Origin: Pelomyxa schiedti
Lineage: Eukaryota > Evosea > Pelobiontida > Pelomyxidae
Direction of reading: 5' to 3'
Assembly (NCBI GenBank): GCA_020536535.1
Contig: JAHLWZ010000511.1
Span: 7,195-63,765, forward strand
DNA length: 56,571 bases
Each line of letters opens with the position of its first letter. The stretch's first letter is position 1. The notes under the pieces are model-generated. The model ran no database searches, was not told the origin of the DNA, and worked only from the letters and a program-made list of their open reading frames with translations. Of the stretch, positions 46,896-56,571 are shown in pieces. The position numbers and the translations under genes are program-made.

Positions 46896-48135
46896 GTCTG
46901 AAAGCTGCGCCAGTGTGTGACATCCATCTGAAGTGTTGTTTGTTAGTTCTTCCATTGACCAGGAACACCTCACCACAGCATGTAGCATTCCACAATTGGT
47001 GAGCAGGGCATTGTGTAATGGAAAGTTTTCTCATAAAAACGGCACACTGCCAGACCCAGAAGTTCTCTCAGAGCTTTCTCTGTTTTGAGGTTGTCCTTCT
47101 GCTGTTTATGATTACACAACCAAAGAGAGTCTCAGGCTGCATTACGTGTGTTCCGAGATTTGAGGAAGAGGAGCAAGATGTTTACACAGCTGTCTCATTT
47201 CTAAAGATAGTTTATAAGGTAAAATATTGAGGTGGGTGAAAAGCTGTACTTGGTGGTACTTGCATATATGTGCACCCTCACCTGACACAGTGCACCAGTA
47301 ACACACCAGAGTCTGAAGAAGAGTCAGCCAAAGTCCCACCACACAACCTGGCCTTCTTTTTTTTTTTTTTTTTTTTGTTGTTGTTGTTGTTGTTGTTGTT
47401 AGGAGAGTGAGTGGAGATCATCATCATCATCATACTTTGCGTTGCTGGTGTCCAAAGCCATGGCAAAAGTGGGCGATGCACATATATATATGTGTAATAT
47501 GTGCACCCTCACCTGACACAGTGCGCCAGTAACCGCACCAGAGTCTGAAGAAGAGTCAGCCAAAGTGGAAAAAAAGAAAAGAAAAAAATAAGCCATGGGT
47601 TGGTTGCAGTGGTTTCTTCTTCTTCTTCTTCTTCTTCATCATCTTTCAATATCCTTCTGATCATCCAAAAAAAAAGTGGGCCCAATCTTTTTTCATTCGT
47701 TCATTCGTTCATTCAGTCCATACATCCAGATGCACATATATATCTCTATGTGCAATAATATGTGCACCCTCACCTGACACAGAGAGTCTGAAGAAGAGTC
47801 AGCCAAAGTGGAAAAAAAGAAAAGAAAAAATAAGCCATGGGTTGGTTGCAGTGGTTTCTTCTTCTTCTTCTTCTTCTTCATCATCTTTCTCATCCAAAAA
47901 AAAAGTGGGCCCAATCTTTTTCCATTCGTTCATTTGTTCATTCAGTCCATACATCCAGATGCAAACCAAGCAAAGATGCAATGCAATGCAACGCAACGCA
48001 ATTGGGCGCCGTGATCATCAGTCATCATCAATGAATGCTGTCTTCTCTTCCAAAATCCAAAATCCAAAAAAAAAAAAAAATCAAAAGGAAAGCTTGCTTT
48101 TCAGCCATGGGAGATATCTATCTGTTTCAGTTATC

Positions 48136-48285
48136 TTCTGTTCTGTTCTGTTCTGTTCTGTTCTGTTCTGTTCTGTTCCGTTCCGTTCCGTTCCGTTCCG
48201 TTCCGTTCCGTTCCGTTCCGTTCCGTTCCGTTCCGTTCCGTTCCGTTCCGTTCCGTTCTGTTCCGTTCTGTTCCGTTCTGTTCCA
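48136..48285. repeat. Pentanucleotide array (TTCTG/TTCCG)n, ~30 units
   Basis: Thirty consecutive 5-bp units: 8 TTCTG, about 16 TTCCG, then alternation. Copy A has only two or three TTCTG-like units at the corresponding spot (40822). Long ORFs over it are artefacts. Confidence 0.93.
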
Positions 48286-51157
48286 CAGTCTTCTTCTTCT
48301 TCCTCCTCCTCTTCATCATCGTCGTCGTCATCAGGATCATCAACAGCTCAATCAACAAGTCTCTCCTCTTTCAATGATGCATGGTTCCCCACAGTCTTCT
48401 TCTTTCTTCTTCTTCTTCTTCTTCTTTTTCGTCATTGCCATCGCCGTCAGGCTCGTCACGTCATCAAATCATCGCGCGAGTCAAGTCAGTCAGAGGGGAA
48501 GAAAAAAAAAAAAAAAAGAAAAAACGTCAAGCCAAAAGGAAAGATGTCAGTCGATTCAGAGATTCGATGCTTCTTCTGCGTCTTCTTCTTCTTCTCTTCT
48601 TCTTCTGTTTCTTCTTCTTCCATCTCTGTTCTCTATCTCAAAGTCTTTGTCTTCTCAGCTCAGCTCAGCTGGCACACTGTCCCCTGTCTGTGAATTTCTG
48701 GGCTGGGCAGGGCTCCAAAAAACCCAAAGCAAAAACCAAACGCCAGAGAGAGAGAGAGAGGAGCCCAGCAAGCACCAAAGAGAGAAAAACGCCAAAAATG
48801 GGTGGGGTCCGACCCCCCTATGGTGCACTGTGGGCCGTGGGCCGTTCACATTGATGACGATGATAGTTTAACTGCGGAGCTCTCAGTAAGATCTCAAAAC
48901 GACGTGGGTTCTCGTGGCACAAGAAGGACAGTGCGCGTTTGCGTGTCTCTGGCGGTTCCTACCTGTTTTCCTGTTTGATTGTTCTCGCCCTTCACCGAAC
49001 CAATTCCTCTTTGGTTTTGTTACGCTTCGTGGTACGAGTCACTCCCGTAGCTTTCACAGCGAACAGTTGCTCAAAACAGCAACTTTGTGGTGGATTGAGT
49101 GAAGGGCTGGGTTCGATGCAAGGGCATCGGCAAACAGCCTCTTTACTGGATACCTTGCTTTTCGATGGTCGTGTGTCTGTTTCCACTTCTGCCTCTGGCA
49201 TCCATCTCGTTGTTGCCACGGGGGATCCCACGTACTCGTTTGGTGACACGGACCGCTGTTTCTCTCAGGTACAACAAAAAGTGGATGACAACAATTCCCA
49301 GATGAAACAAATGCAAGAGCACGCGAGGGAGCTGGAAATTCCTTCCAATAGAACGTTCCACAAGCAGGCTATGACAATGCCAATGGAGTTCGACTGCTAA
49401 ACAACTTGGCTGAATAAAAAAAACACCAGACCGCCAATCCTGAGCGACGTAAAGGAAAATGACAGCGTTCCGGTCCGTTGATTATTTTATTCAGCCACTT
49501 GCTGAAACCTCACGGAAGCTTCAGTGAGAACGAATATCCCTTTTGAGGGGTGTGGACTTGACTAAGCTACTTGGCACCCCAGCTGCCCAGGTGTTCAATC
49601 TCACTGAGTTTTCATCCAGTCCGCATTTACTCAGGTTTACTCTGCCTCTGTTTATTGGGATAAATGCACAAAGTACTTGTGTTTCCTCCGCCTCAAGATG
49701 TTCTGTGTGCTGTAGGGTACCACTCTCCGTGCGATATTATTCTCCTATCGATCCAGAGTCGATGTTTTCTCTCCCATAGGTGGGCACAGGAAGTTGATGT
49801 TGTGTCAAAAAGCGACACCGTCAAGGGACCCAAGCTCCAACGACATCGGAAGCGTTCTCTCTCCGCTGTTATCCTTACTTAAAGAAACCATTGATGAAGA
49901 CTGAATTCAAAACTTGGCTCTGGTTCCTGGTATTTGCATCTTGCACTGTCCCCCACCCTCCTTTTTTTTCAGTTTTAGAACTTTTTTCTAAAACCAGGAA
50001 ACCCAAGCGTTAAAGTGCACATGGGACGAACATCCCAAAGCACATGCATGCACTTGAAGTATAATTTGGACACAGAGGCTAAACGGCTTCAGAACGACAA
50101 TCTTCTCTTTTTTTGTTATGTGACATTTTGTAACAACAAACACAAGAAGCCATATTCATGATTTGGCTCAGCTGGATCCTGTTTTTCTTTGTTTCATAAA
50201 TTTGGTGTATCAAGGAGGAGTACCTTTTGGATCTGGGAGTGGGAGAAACTGCAAACGAGAATTGTTAGGAGATAAGTAAGAACTGTATCTACATGTACCT
50301 TTTTTGGGTGACAAGTTTCTTCAGCAGCCGTGTTGTAAAGGAAGCCTGAGCAATATTGGCAACAGAATATACCAATGTGGCCACCGCCTTCAGTTCGTTC
50401 TTTGTTGGTGGCACTTTGTTTTTGAATTTTGTATTTTGTGTGAAAAAAGCACCTATTATTATTTCCATTCCCCACTTTAGGCAAAATTGGACTGCACCCC
50501 TTCGCCAGTGTCCACTGTTGAGTCCGGAGTTATGAGCTGCTCACGCTCACTACAGTTTGTATTAAGCCATTAGCATCTGCTCTAAGGTGTGGATGCAATT
50601 GGCTTTGTAATTTGCAACAGAGCAATCCTACTTGACTCCACATTCATTCAATAGGGCAGCGCTTGCTCTGACACAAGAGAATGTGTGCAAGAGATGCTAG
50701 TTTTGGAAAATCTTGGCTATGGGCACGAAATGTTGCATTTTCCACAATGGAAAATGGTTGCAGACCACCAACAGCAGATGAGTTGTGCAAGGCTTTGTTT
50801 GATTCAACTTAGCTTTGGCAGTGTGATGCTGATTGTTGTCTCACAAGGCTCTTTTTCAGGTGTAAAACACAGTGCTAATTCTGAGTGAACATCACAGAGA
50901 TGATGCAGCATTGACGAAGCGGATTTCTTGTAGTCGAGAGGAGCAGATTCCTTCCTCCCGCCTCTCCAGCTGTGCCTTCTTTCGGGGATCGGTTTCCTCT
51001 TTCGACAAAGAGCCAATATCCTTATCCTGGTTCCTCCATCCCGACTCCCCATTCTATCGGGGAGTACTATCCTTGTCCTCCTTCTTCGTTGACGAGCGAT
51101 GTCTGAATCCCCCTCCTCCTTCTATCGAGGATTGGTTTCTTCAATCTTACGATTAGG

Positions 51158-51437
51158 GGAAAATCGATTTTTCTCCTGAACAGCAGGGTTCTGGGCCCTC
51201 CAGTGGGGCCCCTTGGGCAATGCTCAACAACACCGAACAACACAACCGCACACCCACGGGCAAGCAGGGCTTGCTGGGGAGATATCTCTTTGTGTTGGAT
51301 AGCACAATTTTACCGGAAGGGGAAAATCGATTTTTCTGGTGAACAGCAGGGTTCTGGGCCCCCAGCAGTGCCCCTTGGGCAATGTTTGACAACACCCAAC
51401 AACACAACGACACACACCCACGGGCAAGCAGGCACTG
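51158..51437. repeat. Two direct repeats of a ~120-160-bp unit
   Basis: The unit starting GGGAAAATCGATTTTTCT and containing GCAGGGTTCTGGGCCC, CCTTGGGCAATG and CACCCACGGGCAAGCAGG occurs at 51158-51318 and again, partly, at 51319-51437. It abuts the MITE. 50466-51157 shows no gene I can support. Confidence 0.75.
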
Positions 51438-51438
51438 T

Positions 51439-51628
51439 TGGGGACTCACACTTTTTGGCATCAATGGCAGAAAAGGTCCTGGTTCTCTGTACCCTGTGAA
51501 GGGAAAATTCTGAAATGTCTGGACCACATCTGGACCAGACACGTTCTACCGTTTCGTGGTCTTTCCAGCCTCTGAGGAGCATCACATGGCAAGATCCAAA
51601 GACCCAAAAAATGAAAAGTGTGAGTCCA
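51439..51628. mobile_element. MITE, copy 2
   Basis: Near-identical to 40038-40229, with ends TGGGGACTCACACTTT and AAAGTGTGAGTCCA; inner sequence includes CTGGACCACATCTGGACCAG. The 5' end has an extra G and no clear target duplication, so the insertion is probably older or was altered. 51629-52445 holds only AT-rich spacer (for example 52080-52128) and no supported gene. Confidence 0.83.
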
Positions 51629-52445
51629 AATATTTATTTTAGGTGGTATGGTGAAAGTGTGCTGCAGATGTGGGGCTCGCCAACAAATCTGTTTTGTAGT
51701 GTAGTTCGAAAGGAACCGATCCTCTCGAGGAAGGATTCTGCAGTGCGTTGCTTATAAGCCCAGGTTCTTCTCGTGAATTCCAAGTATTCAGTGGACCCAC
51801 AGCACAGCATCACGTGTCATTGAATTCCCAGAAGTTGTGGGTCGCTCACCGTGATTCCCTTTTTCAGGGAAATTCCCCTGTGCGTCCAGAGAGGGGTATG
51901 TACATGTACGTTCCCGGTGCAATGATGGTCGTGAGTGTCAAGAGGCGAGACGGCAGGGGATGGATGTGAGGCCAAAATAATGGTGTTGCGTTGCGTTGCG
52001 TATTCTTCTTCATAACCACCATAGATATCTTACAGCAGCCGGGTTAGACAACTGATTGTGCGTCACTCCTGATACTCCACATTGTTATTATAATAATTAA
52101 TATTAAAATTAATATTAATATAATATCACACCCACACAACACACGAGGGTCTTATTAACCAGGAACCCAACCCAGTCAAAAGTCTTCTCTCTTCCTACCT
52201 GGAGAATTCGGCTGCTCCCCACAAGGTGGAACATGAGAACAACAACACGATTCAGCCCACGACATCCCTCCCAATCTCAAACAAGATGGCCACATGTGAC
52301 TGGCAGTGCCAGCACACGATCACCCACCAAAAATCAACCAATCACGGCCATCAAGCCACACCCGTCAAAAATTGAGTTTTAGGTAAGGTGTATTAGCAGT
52401 TTGGGTTCTGTTGATTTTCAATCTCGCCTCAGGTCGTGTGGAGTT

Positions 52446-53408
52446 TCAGAACACGAAGTCACTCAAAACAGTAGACAAGTGTGGTACCTGGTGCATCCCC
52501 TGCATAGATGCCTGCATGTCGTTGCATACGCCAGGCCACACTGTGCCCAGAAGTGAAGCACCAGGCTTGATGTATTTCAGGAGGTGTGCTGTTAACACAG
52601 AATTGGGGCGGATACTGTCACCTCCAAACGAACTGCGTCCAGGCTGGCAACCGTAAAGAATTGCCCACTCCGGTCGAAACTCCTGAGACCTGAGGTCTGC
52701 AACAAACTTGGCAACAGAAGCATCGTCTGCAGCGTGCGCAATGTTCTCGGCTGGCGGTGTGGCTGTGGCTTGTTCCCCCACTGTTGTGGTCGTGATAATC
52801 GGTGCGCATATTCCCTTGGGAACGGCCTCCGAGCGAGTGGGAGAGAAACGGCACGCGTCAATCAGTGCCAGCACTCTCCCAGCAGCTTTTGGCTTTCCCA
52901 CTTCACCAAGGAACTTGATAATAACATCTCCGACGCGCACCTCATCTCGGTTGCGCATTTGAAGGTAGGTGTGTCCCCCTTCCTGACGACCGTGGCCAGA
53001 AAAATATAACACCTAAGAAAAGGTGAAACAATGATGGTTTGACGAGAGGGAACGTACAACGCTGGCATCCTTCCCAGTACTTGCAATAGCCGTATCGATG
53101 AGGTTATAGAAGGCGTTCGAGCTTACGATGTCATCTTCACCGATAATGGTGAAACCGCAAAGTTGAAGTGCTTCTTTCATCGCAGCAGAGTCCTCCATTG
53201 AATAAAGCTTATTTGTTGGGTCCTCGTTACCAATAACAACAGCAATTTTCGGAAAAGGCCCCACAGAGGGTGGAGTAGAAGAAGAAGAAGAAGAAGAAGG
53301 CTATGGGTTGTGAGCCAGGCTTCCAATAGAAAACAAGAGGAAGAATGAGAAAAAGACCTGTCCGTTAACCACTGCCCTCACTTCCACTGCGGAATTGGTG
53401 GTGTCCAT
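52446..53408 (-). CDS. Caspase-family (C14) peptidase, second gene
   Basis: Three exons (53408-53358, 53300-53058, 53012-52446) with introns of 57 and 45 bp give 286 residues. Conserved points: KIAVVIGNED, the catalytic His in YFSGHG (H105) and the catalytic Cys in LIDACRF (C152). GDSIRPNSVLTAHLLKYI fits the small-subunit helices of the broad 'caspase domain' family of bacteria and protists. It lacks QACRG, so it is not an animal-type caspase and sits nearer metacaspase/orthocaspase-like peptidases by eye. Exon 2 opens with a poly-Ser run from a TTC microsatellite. A further 3' exon after CACCAG|GTACCA is conceivable. Confidence 0.82.
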
Positions 53409-53695
53409 TTTTCTACTACTTTTTGAAAATGTAAAAAAAGTTCGTTTATATAAAAAATACAAATTTACCAAAACGAAGAAACTCTTGGAAGGAGGACATA
53501 CATTTCTTTCACATACATTTCTTTTTTTCGTGTAAATAACTTTTTTAAATTTTATTTATTTCCTTATATTTATTGAGAAGGAAAAAAAAAAACACCAAAA
53601 AAGAGGAAAAACGTGTTTATAAAAAACACGTTTAGGAACACTGTCAATGTTTTTTAACAAAAATTGGAAGAGTACCAGGCAGTTGGCAATCATAA

Positions 53696-53972
53696 ATGAC
53701 AGGAGTATGTCCATTTTTCTGTTTCACAAATGGTTCATTTTTTTTTTTTTTAACAGGTTGTATGCGATGGGTGTGGCACATGGTACACGCTGGCACAATG
53801 CCAAAAAATTTATGGAGCATCGCTAAGCTCGTTGGAAAGCCGCCCACGTTCACGCTGTACTTCACCAGATGCACTTTCCTACGCGCGCTACTTCAACGAT
53901 AACTCTCTGCCTTGCAAGTGTGGAGCGGAAAGGAGCTGGAGAGTGTTCCCCAAGGAAACTGAAGGAAACTGA
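53696..53972 (+). CDS. Small zinc-ribbon-like protein
   Basis: Two exons, 53696-53704 (MTG) and 53757-53972, across a 52-bp intron (GTATGT..TTTAACAG), give 74 residues. It has two Cys pairs, CDGCGTWY near the start and CKCGAE near the end, plus a Cys between. No family is recognised. The first exon is only 9 nt, so the start could be elsewhere. The reverse-strand ORF over it has a less natural composition. Bases 53409-53695 are A/T-rich spacer. Confidence 0.45.
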
Positions 53973-54050
53973 ATTGCCATCATAACTTTTGGCCATCAAA
54001 CTATTTGCATCTGAACATGATCCGCCTTTTTTGTTTGTCCTCCACAACAA

Positions 54051-54428
54051 TCACACGACGGCCCGGTACTTGTGCTTGGTTGTTGTCTCGTGGATGAGGT
54101 AGTAGCTGGTTTTTGTGGCATGGTTGTTGTTGTTCCACACGTCGTTGCTGTTGTTGGACTGTGATGAAAGGCCTGGTTTGTTCAGAACGTTGTACTTGTG
54201 CGTGGCGCCGCCCCAAGTTGTGTCTGCACAGGACACAATTGATGCGTATTCGTGAGAAGGCGGTAATGGGTTTTCGATTAAGAAGGCCGCTGTGGCGTTG
54301 TAGCGCTCGTTGGCTCTGGTGTCATCATAATCTCCCACGCCACAAGGCTGGGGCCTCCAGTGTAGAGTCGAGGTTAAAGACAGAGTGGTTGGTTGGTATA
54401 AAAGGGGTTGGGTCTGGTCTCGTCTCAT
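54051..54428 (-). CDS. Hypothetical protein
   Basis: 125-codon frame with varied composition (NPLPPSHEYASIVSCADTTW, then Asn-rich). No family is recognised. A TATAAAAG box (54397-54404, + strand) overlaps its start on the other strand, which argues against this start. It may be part of a longer spliced gene. Confidence 0.3.
   Translation of the reverse strand: MRRDQTQPLLYQPTTLSLTSTLHWRPQPCGVGDYDDTRANERYNATAAFLIENPLPPSHEYASIVSCADTTWGGATHKYNVLNKPGLSSQSNNSNDVWNNNNHATKTSYYLIHETTTKHKYRAVV
54397..54404 (+). promoter_or_regulatory. TATAAAAG candidate TATA box
   Basis: A perfect TATA consensus reading on the + strand, 30 bp upstream of an ATG at 54434 that opens a 42-codon frame. Whether it drives a real short gene is unknown. 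Confidence 0.3.
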
Positions 54429-54697
54429 CAGCAGATGGTTGATTTCTTTGTACCTCCTTCCTTAGCCCGATTTAGTTCCTTCCGCTACAGCCGCCATATT
54501 AATCGTTTATTTCTCCACAAATCTACATCCCACTGGCATGCAGTTAAAGGCAAGGGATGCTAGTAGCATTTTTCTGCGGTAGTGGTAAAGTCCAGAGCCT
54601 GGGTACCCACGGCTCCAAGCCGATCCCTTTCTGAAGACTGTTGTTCCACCACAGGGAAAGGTCTAGAAATGTTGGACTTTTATAGACCTCTTTTTGA

Positions 54698-56514
54698 TCA
54701 ATAGAGAGTGAGAAAGAGGACGACAATGAAGCTCGCGAGGAGAGCCAGGCTCTCTGAGGGTATTGGAGCCAGATCCAGGCTCTCTTCTGGCAAGCTCTCT
54801 GATGGCAGGCTCTCTGATGGCATTGGAGCCAGATCCGCGGATATGGTGCACTTATTGTTAACGATGGTCACATTGATGAGACCTCCATCAATGTCCGAGT
54901 GCGTAGCAATGGAGCAATTTGTTGATGGGGCCATGTCGACTATGGGACAGTCCTGAAGCAGTGCAAATTTTGCCCACACCCCAACAGTAGTCAGAGCTAC
55001 ATCGCATGAATACTGGTTCCCAACCCTGGCAAGAAATTAAGGACATGCAGCATAAAAAAAAAAGTGGAAGTACTGACTTTTTGGCAGCAACAATGTTATG
55101 GCTATCAATTGATAGATTGGAAGAATTATAGAAATCAAAGAGGCATGTGGGCATCCAAGGGAAATTACAAGGAGCTGTTGCATTTAGCCTGGCAGCTTGA
55201 TCACTCAGGCTTTGTATTTTCGGGTCGACGTTTGGGTAAACGGTGAGCCTACAGCACTCTGTGCCACAGTTGCTTATCGAGGCAGCATAGAAACCCCTCT
55301 TTCCCATTGGCCGTGGGTAGTACACGTCAAATAAAAATTCCTGAGAATCTGTGGCAGTTACCTGGTTGAAAGTTGAGAAGAGAATAAAAAGGAGAAAAAG
55401 GAAAAAGGATGGAGATTGGTGCAGGCCGTACATTTAGAGTAACAGAAGCGTGGCACCCAGAAGTACAAGAGTTTGGCTTAATTATGCCACTTACAGGACA
55501 TGTGGCCGTGTGTAACCACTGGTGTGCAATTGCGACTGTGGTTCCACCTGCCATCAATGGAGCGATTTTGCATTGGACACCCTGCAGGGCCACAGCGGTG
55601 ACCGACGTTGCCACCAGCCCAAACTGGATTGGAATGCTGTTAAGCGGGAATACAACTGGCTGCACTGCCTGAAGGTGGGTTCCCCTTAAGCATCCGTCGT
55701 TATCGAGACCAGTGTGGGCTATGACACTCTCCAATGCGGCACATATATCATTGGTTATCGTGAGAGGCTCCCCGTTTCGGTCATATGCTGGACTTAAACC
55801 ACTGCTGAGGTCTTTGCATGATGCTCTCAGTGCATTTGCATATCTTAGATATTTCCCCATGTATTAAAAAAAAAAAAAAAACCCGTTAAAAGGGGAAGCA
55901 GTAAGTGCGTACATTGAGAAAGTGGTGTCACCACCGTCAGTTTTATCTTTTGCATGGAAAAAGATATTAAAAGCGGCATCCAAGTGAGATTCAAGAGGGA
56001 GACCACGTTCTCCATCAGCGAGCATTGCGTAAGTGTGACTCACAACAGCAGATGCTATGGTTTGCAAATGCCCGAAAAATGTGTGATAAAAAAAAAAAAA
56101 CCCCAGAAACATGCATGCGCACATGTATAGCGAGCTCCAATGCCGTCTAGGGGAGGATAGGGAGGATCCATCTGGCACATCCCACAATCACAGAACATTG
56201 TTTCTGAGATTTGGTCATTTGGCTTGGTAACAAAGAACGGTAAAGCTGCTGGTTGTTGAACAAAGTACGTGCAGGAAGGCAACCAAGCGTCACGGAACAA
56301 ATTAGGGCTTTGGTCACTTGGAGTAGGGTAACTGTCAGACCAGTTGGCAATGAAGCTTCTCCCATATAGCCACCGCCCTGTGGGCATTGTCGTTTGGTTT
56401 AAACACGCAGTTCGTTTCTCAGCAGACACTTTGGCATCGGTTACGATATCAGCAGTAAGTGCAAATATATCTGACCATGCTTCATCAAGTGATCCTGGTT
56501 CGTAATCCATTGCC
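54698..56514 (-). CDS. Zinc metallopeptidase (thermolysin/M4-like) with C-terminal membrane segment, 5' partial
   Basis: 5' partial: the HExxH exon would lie beyond the window edge. The first visible exon (from ~56514) has DYEPGSLDEAWSDIFALTAD, the Glu-bearing helix that supplies the third zinc ligand in M4/M36-type proteases (E.G.L.EA.SD). Spliced downstream parts: SAVVSHTYAMLADGERG, LDAAFNIFFHAK, then YANALRASCKDL, all in the order seen in M4-like peptidases. Then about 350 residues of Cys-containing C-terminal domain (CGTECCRLTV), a short repeat (PSESLPSESLPEESL) and a terminal hydrophobic segment LALLASFIVVLFLTLY before TGA at 54698-54700. That tail may be a membrane or GPI anchor, so a surface or secreted role is likely. 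Several introns of 40-70 bp were inferred. Confidence 0.72.
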
Positions 56515-56530
56515 TTTCTTTGCTGTTGGT

Positions 56531-56531
56531 T

Positions 56532-56571
<40 letters not shown>
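56531..56571. repeat. Poly(T) run of ~41 at the window end
   Basis: Homopolymer at the right edge; it may be where a contig or repeat boundary lies. Confidence 0.9.

Larger units (their letters stand above)
43177..50465 (+). repeat. Segmental duplication, copy B
   Basis: Co-linear with copy A but about 0.9 kb longer. It contains an inverted block (45756-46803), extra tandem copies of a segment holding GTGCACCCTCACCTGACAC (47270, 47500, 47765), an expanded pentanucleotide array (48136-48285), and lacks the MITE. A short frame at 43547-43741 (EFYVLNLEEVITVYLIVVQ) is broken in copy A. No convincing gene beyond the 5' tail is seen. Confidence 0.88.

Noticed and set aside
47842-48871. ORFs of 278-283 codons made of Ser/Phe runs
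   Set aside because: They read through TTC and TTCCG microsatellites; the equivalents in copy A differ in frame and length.
54434-54562. 42-codon ORF 30 bp after TATAAAAG
   Set aside because: Too short, no motif; listed only as a possible TATA box.
1-56571. tRNA, rRNA, CRISPR arrays, bacterial operons
   Set aside because: I saw no tRNA B-box with a matching fold, no rRNA-like blocks and no regular spaced repeats; the window is intron-bearing eukaryotic DNA.

Overview
The window is nuclear DNA of a microbial eukaryote. Coding regions are cut by very short GT..AG introns (those I resolved are 42-68 bp and keep the reading frame), and a cytosolic ribosomal protein (eS28) has a split gene. The gene content (DOCK-family RhoGEF, MORN and vWA proteins, divergent protein kinase, Tc1 and Harbinger-like transposases, 7-TM protein, caspase-fold peptidases) would fit an amoebozoan. 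My lean is an archamoeba of the Pelomyxa type, but that is an impression from memory, not a demonstrated assignment.

Layout. 1-959 is a foldback DNA element with long inverted arms. 1567-10918 (-) is one large multi-exon DOCK gene (C1 domain, DHR-1, DHR-2). 11188-11609 (-) is ribosomal protein eS28. 12069-12552 (+) is a three-exon glutaredoxin with a CPYC centre. 12709-14280 (+) is a member of an unrecognised protein family. 14325-17409 is a complete Tc1-family transposon with TA target duplication, 238-bp near-identical inverted repeats and two convergent genes: a DD34E transposase and a cysteine-rich accessory protein. 17524-18931 (-) is a five-exon 7-TM protein. 19044-20947 (-) is a PIF/Harbinger-like transposase gene with a frame break. 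21271-21878 (+) is a LamG-like lectin-fold protein. 22141-23607 (-) is a deaminase-like protein. 23757-31881 (+) is a 2675-residue protein with coiled coil, MORN repeats and C-terminal vWA domain. 31927-33303 (+) is a protein kinase. 33436-34300 (+) is a ubiquitin-like protein with a Cys-rich module. 34404-35475 (-) is a canonical caspase whose C-terminus carries a related Cys-rich module. 35641-36816 (+) is a second member of the family seen at 12709.

From 36515 to 50465 the window holds a diverged tandem segmental duplication (copy A 36515-42875, copy B 43177-50465) split by a 100-N assembly gap. It contains the 3' end of the 35641 gene twice, followed by several kilobases of mostly non-coding, microsatellite-rich DNA with a MITE insertion (and its empty site in the other copy), an inversion and repeat expansions. 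After that come repeats (51158-51628), a second caspase-family (C14) gene at 52446-53408 (-), a small zinc-ribbon gene at 53696-53972 (+), and a zinc metallopeptidase with a C-terminal membrane segment at 54698-56514 (-), whose 5' end lies outside the window.

Genes are closely packed and often head to head (eS28/glutaredoxin, deaminase/MORN-vWA, caspase/35641 gene). The most noteworthy items are the two-gene Tc1 element, the caspase with QACRG and its convergent neighbour with a similar Cys module, the deaminase-like gene, and the DOCK protein with a C1 domain. All family assignments were made by eye; none was checked by search.
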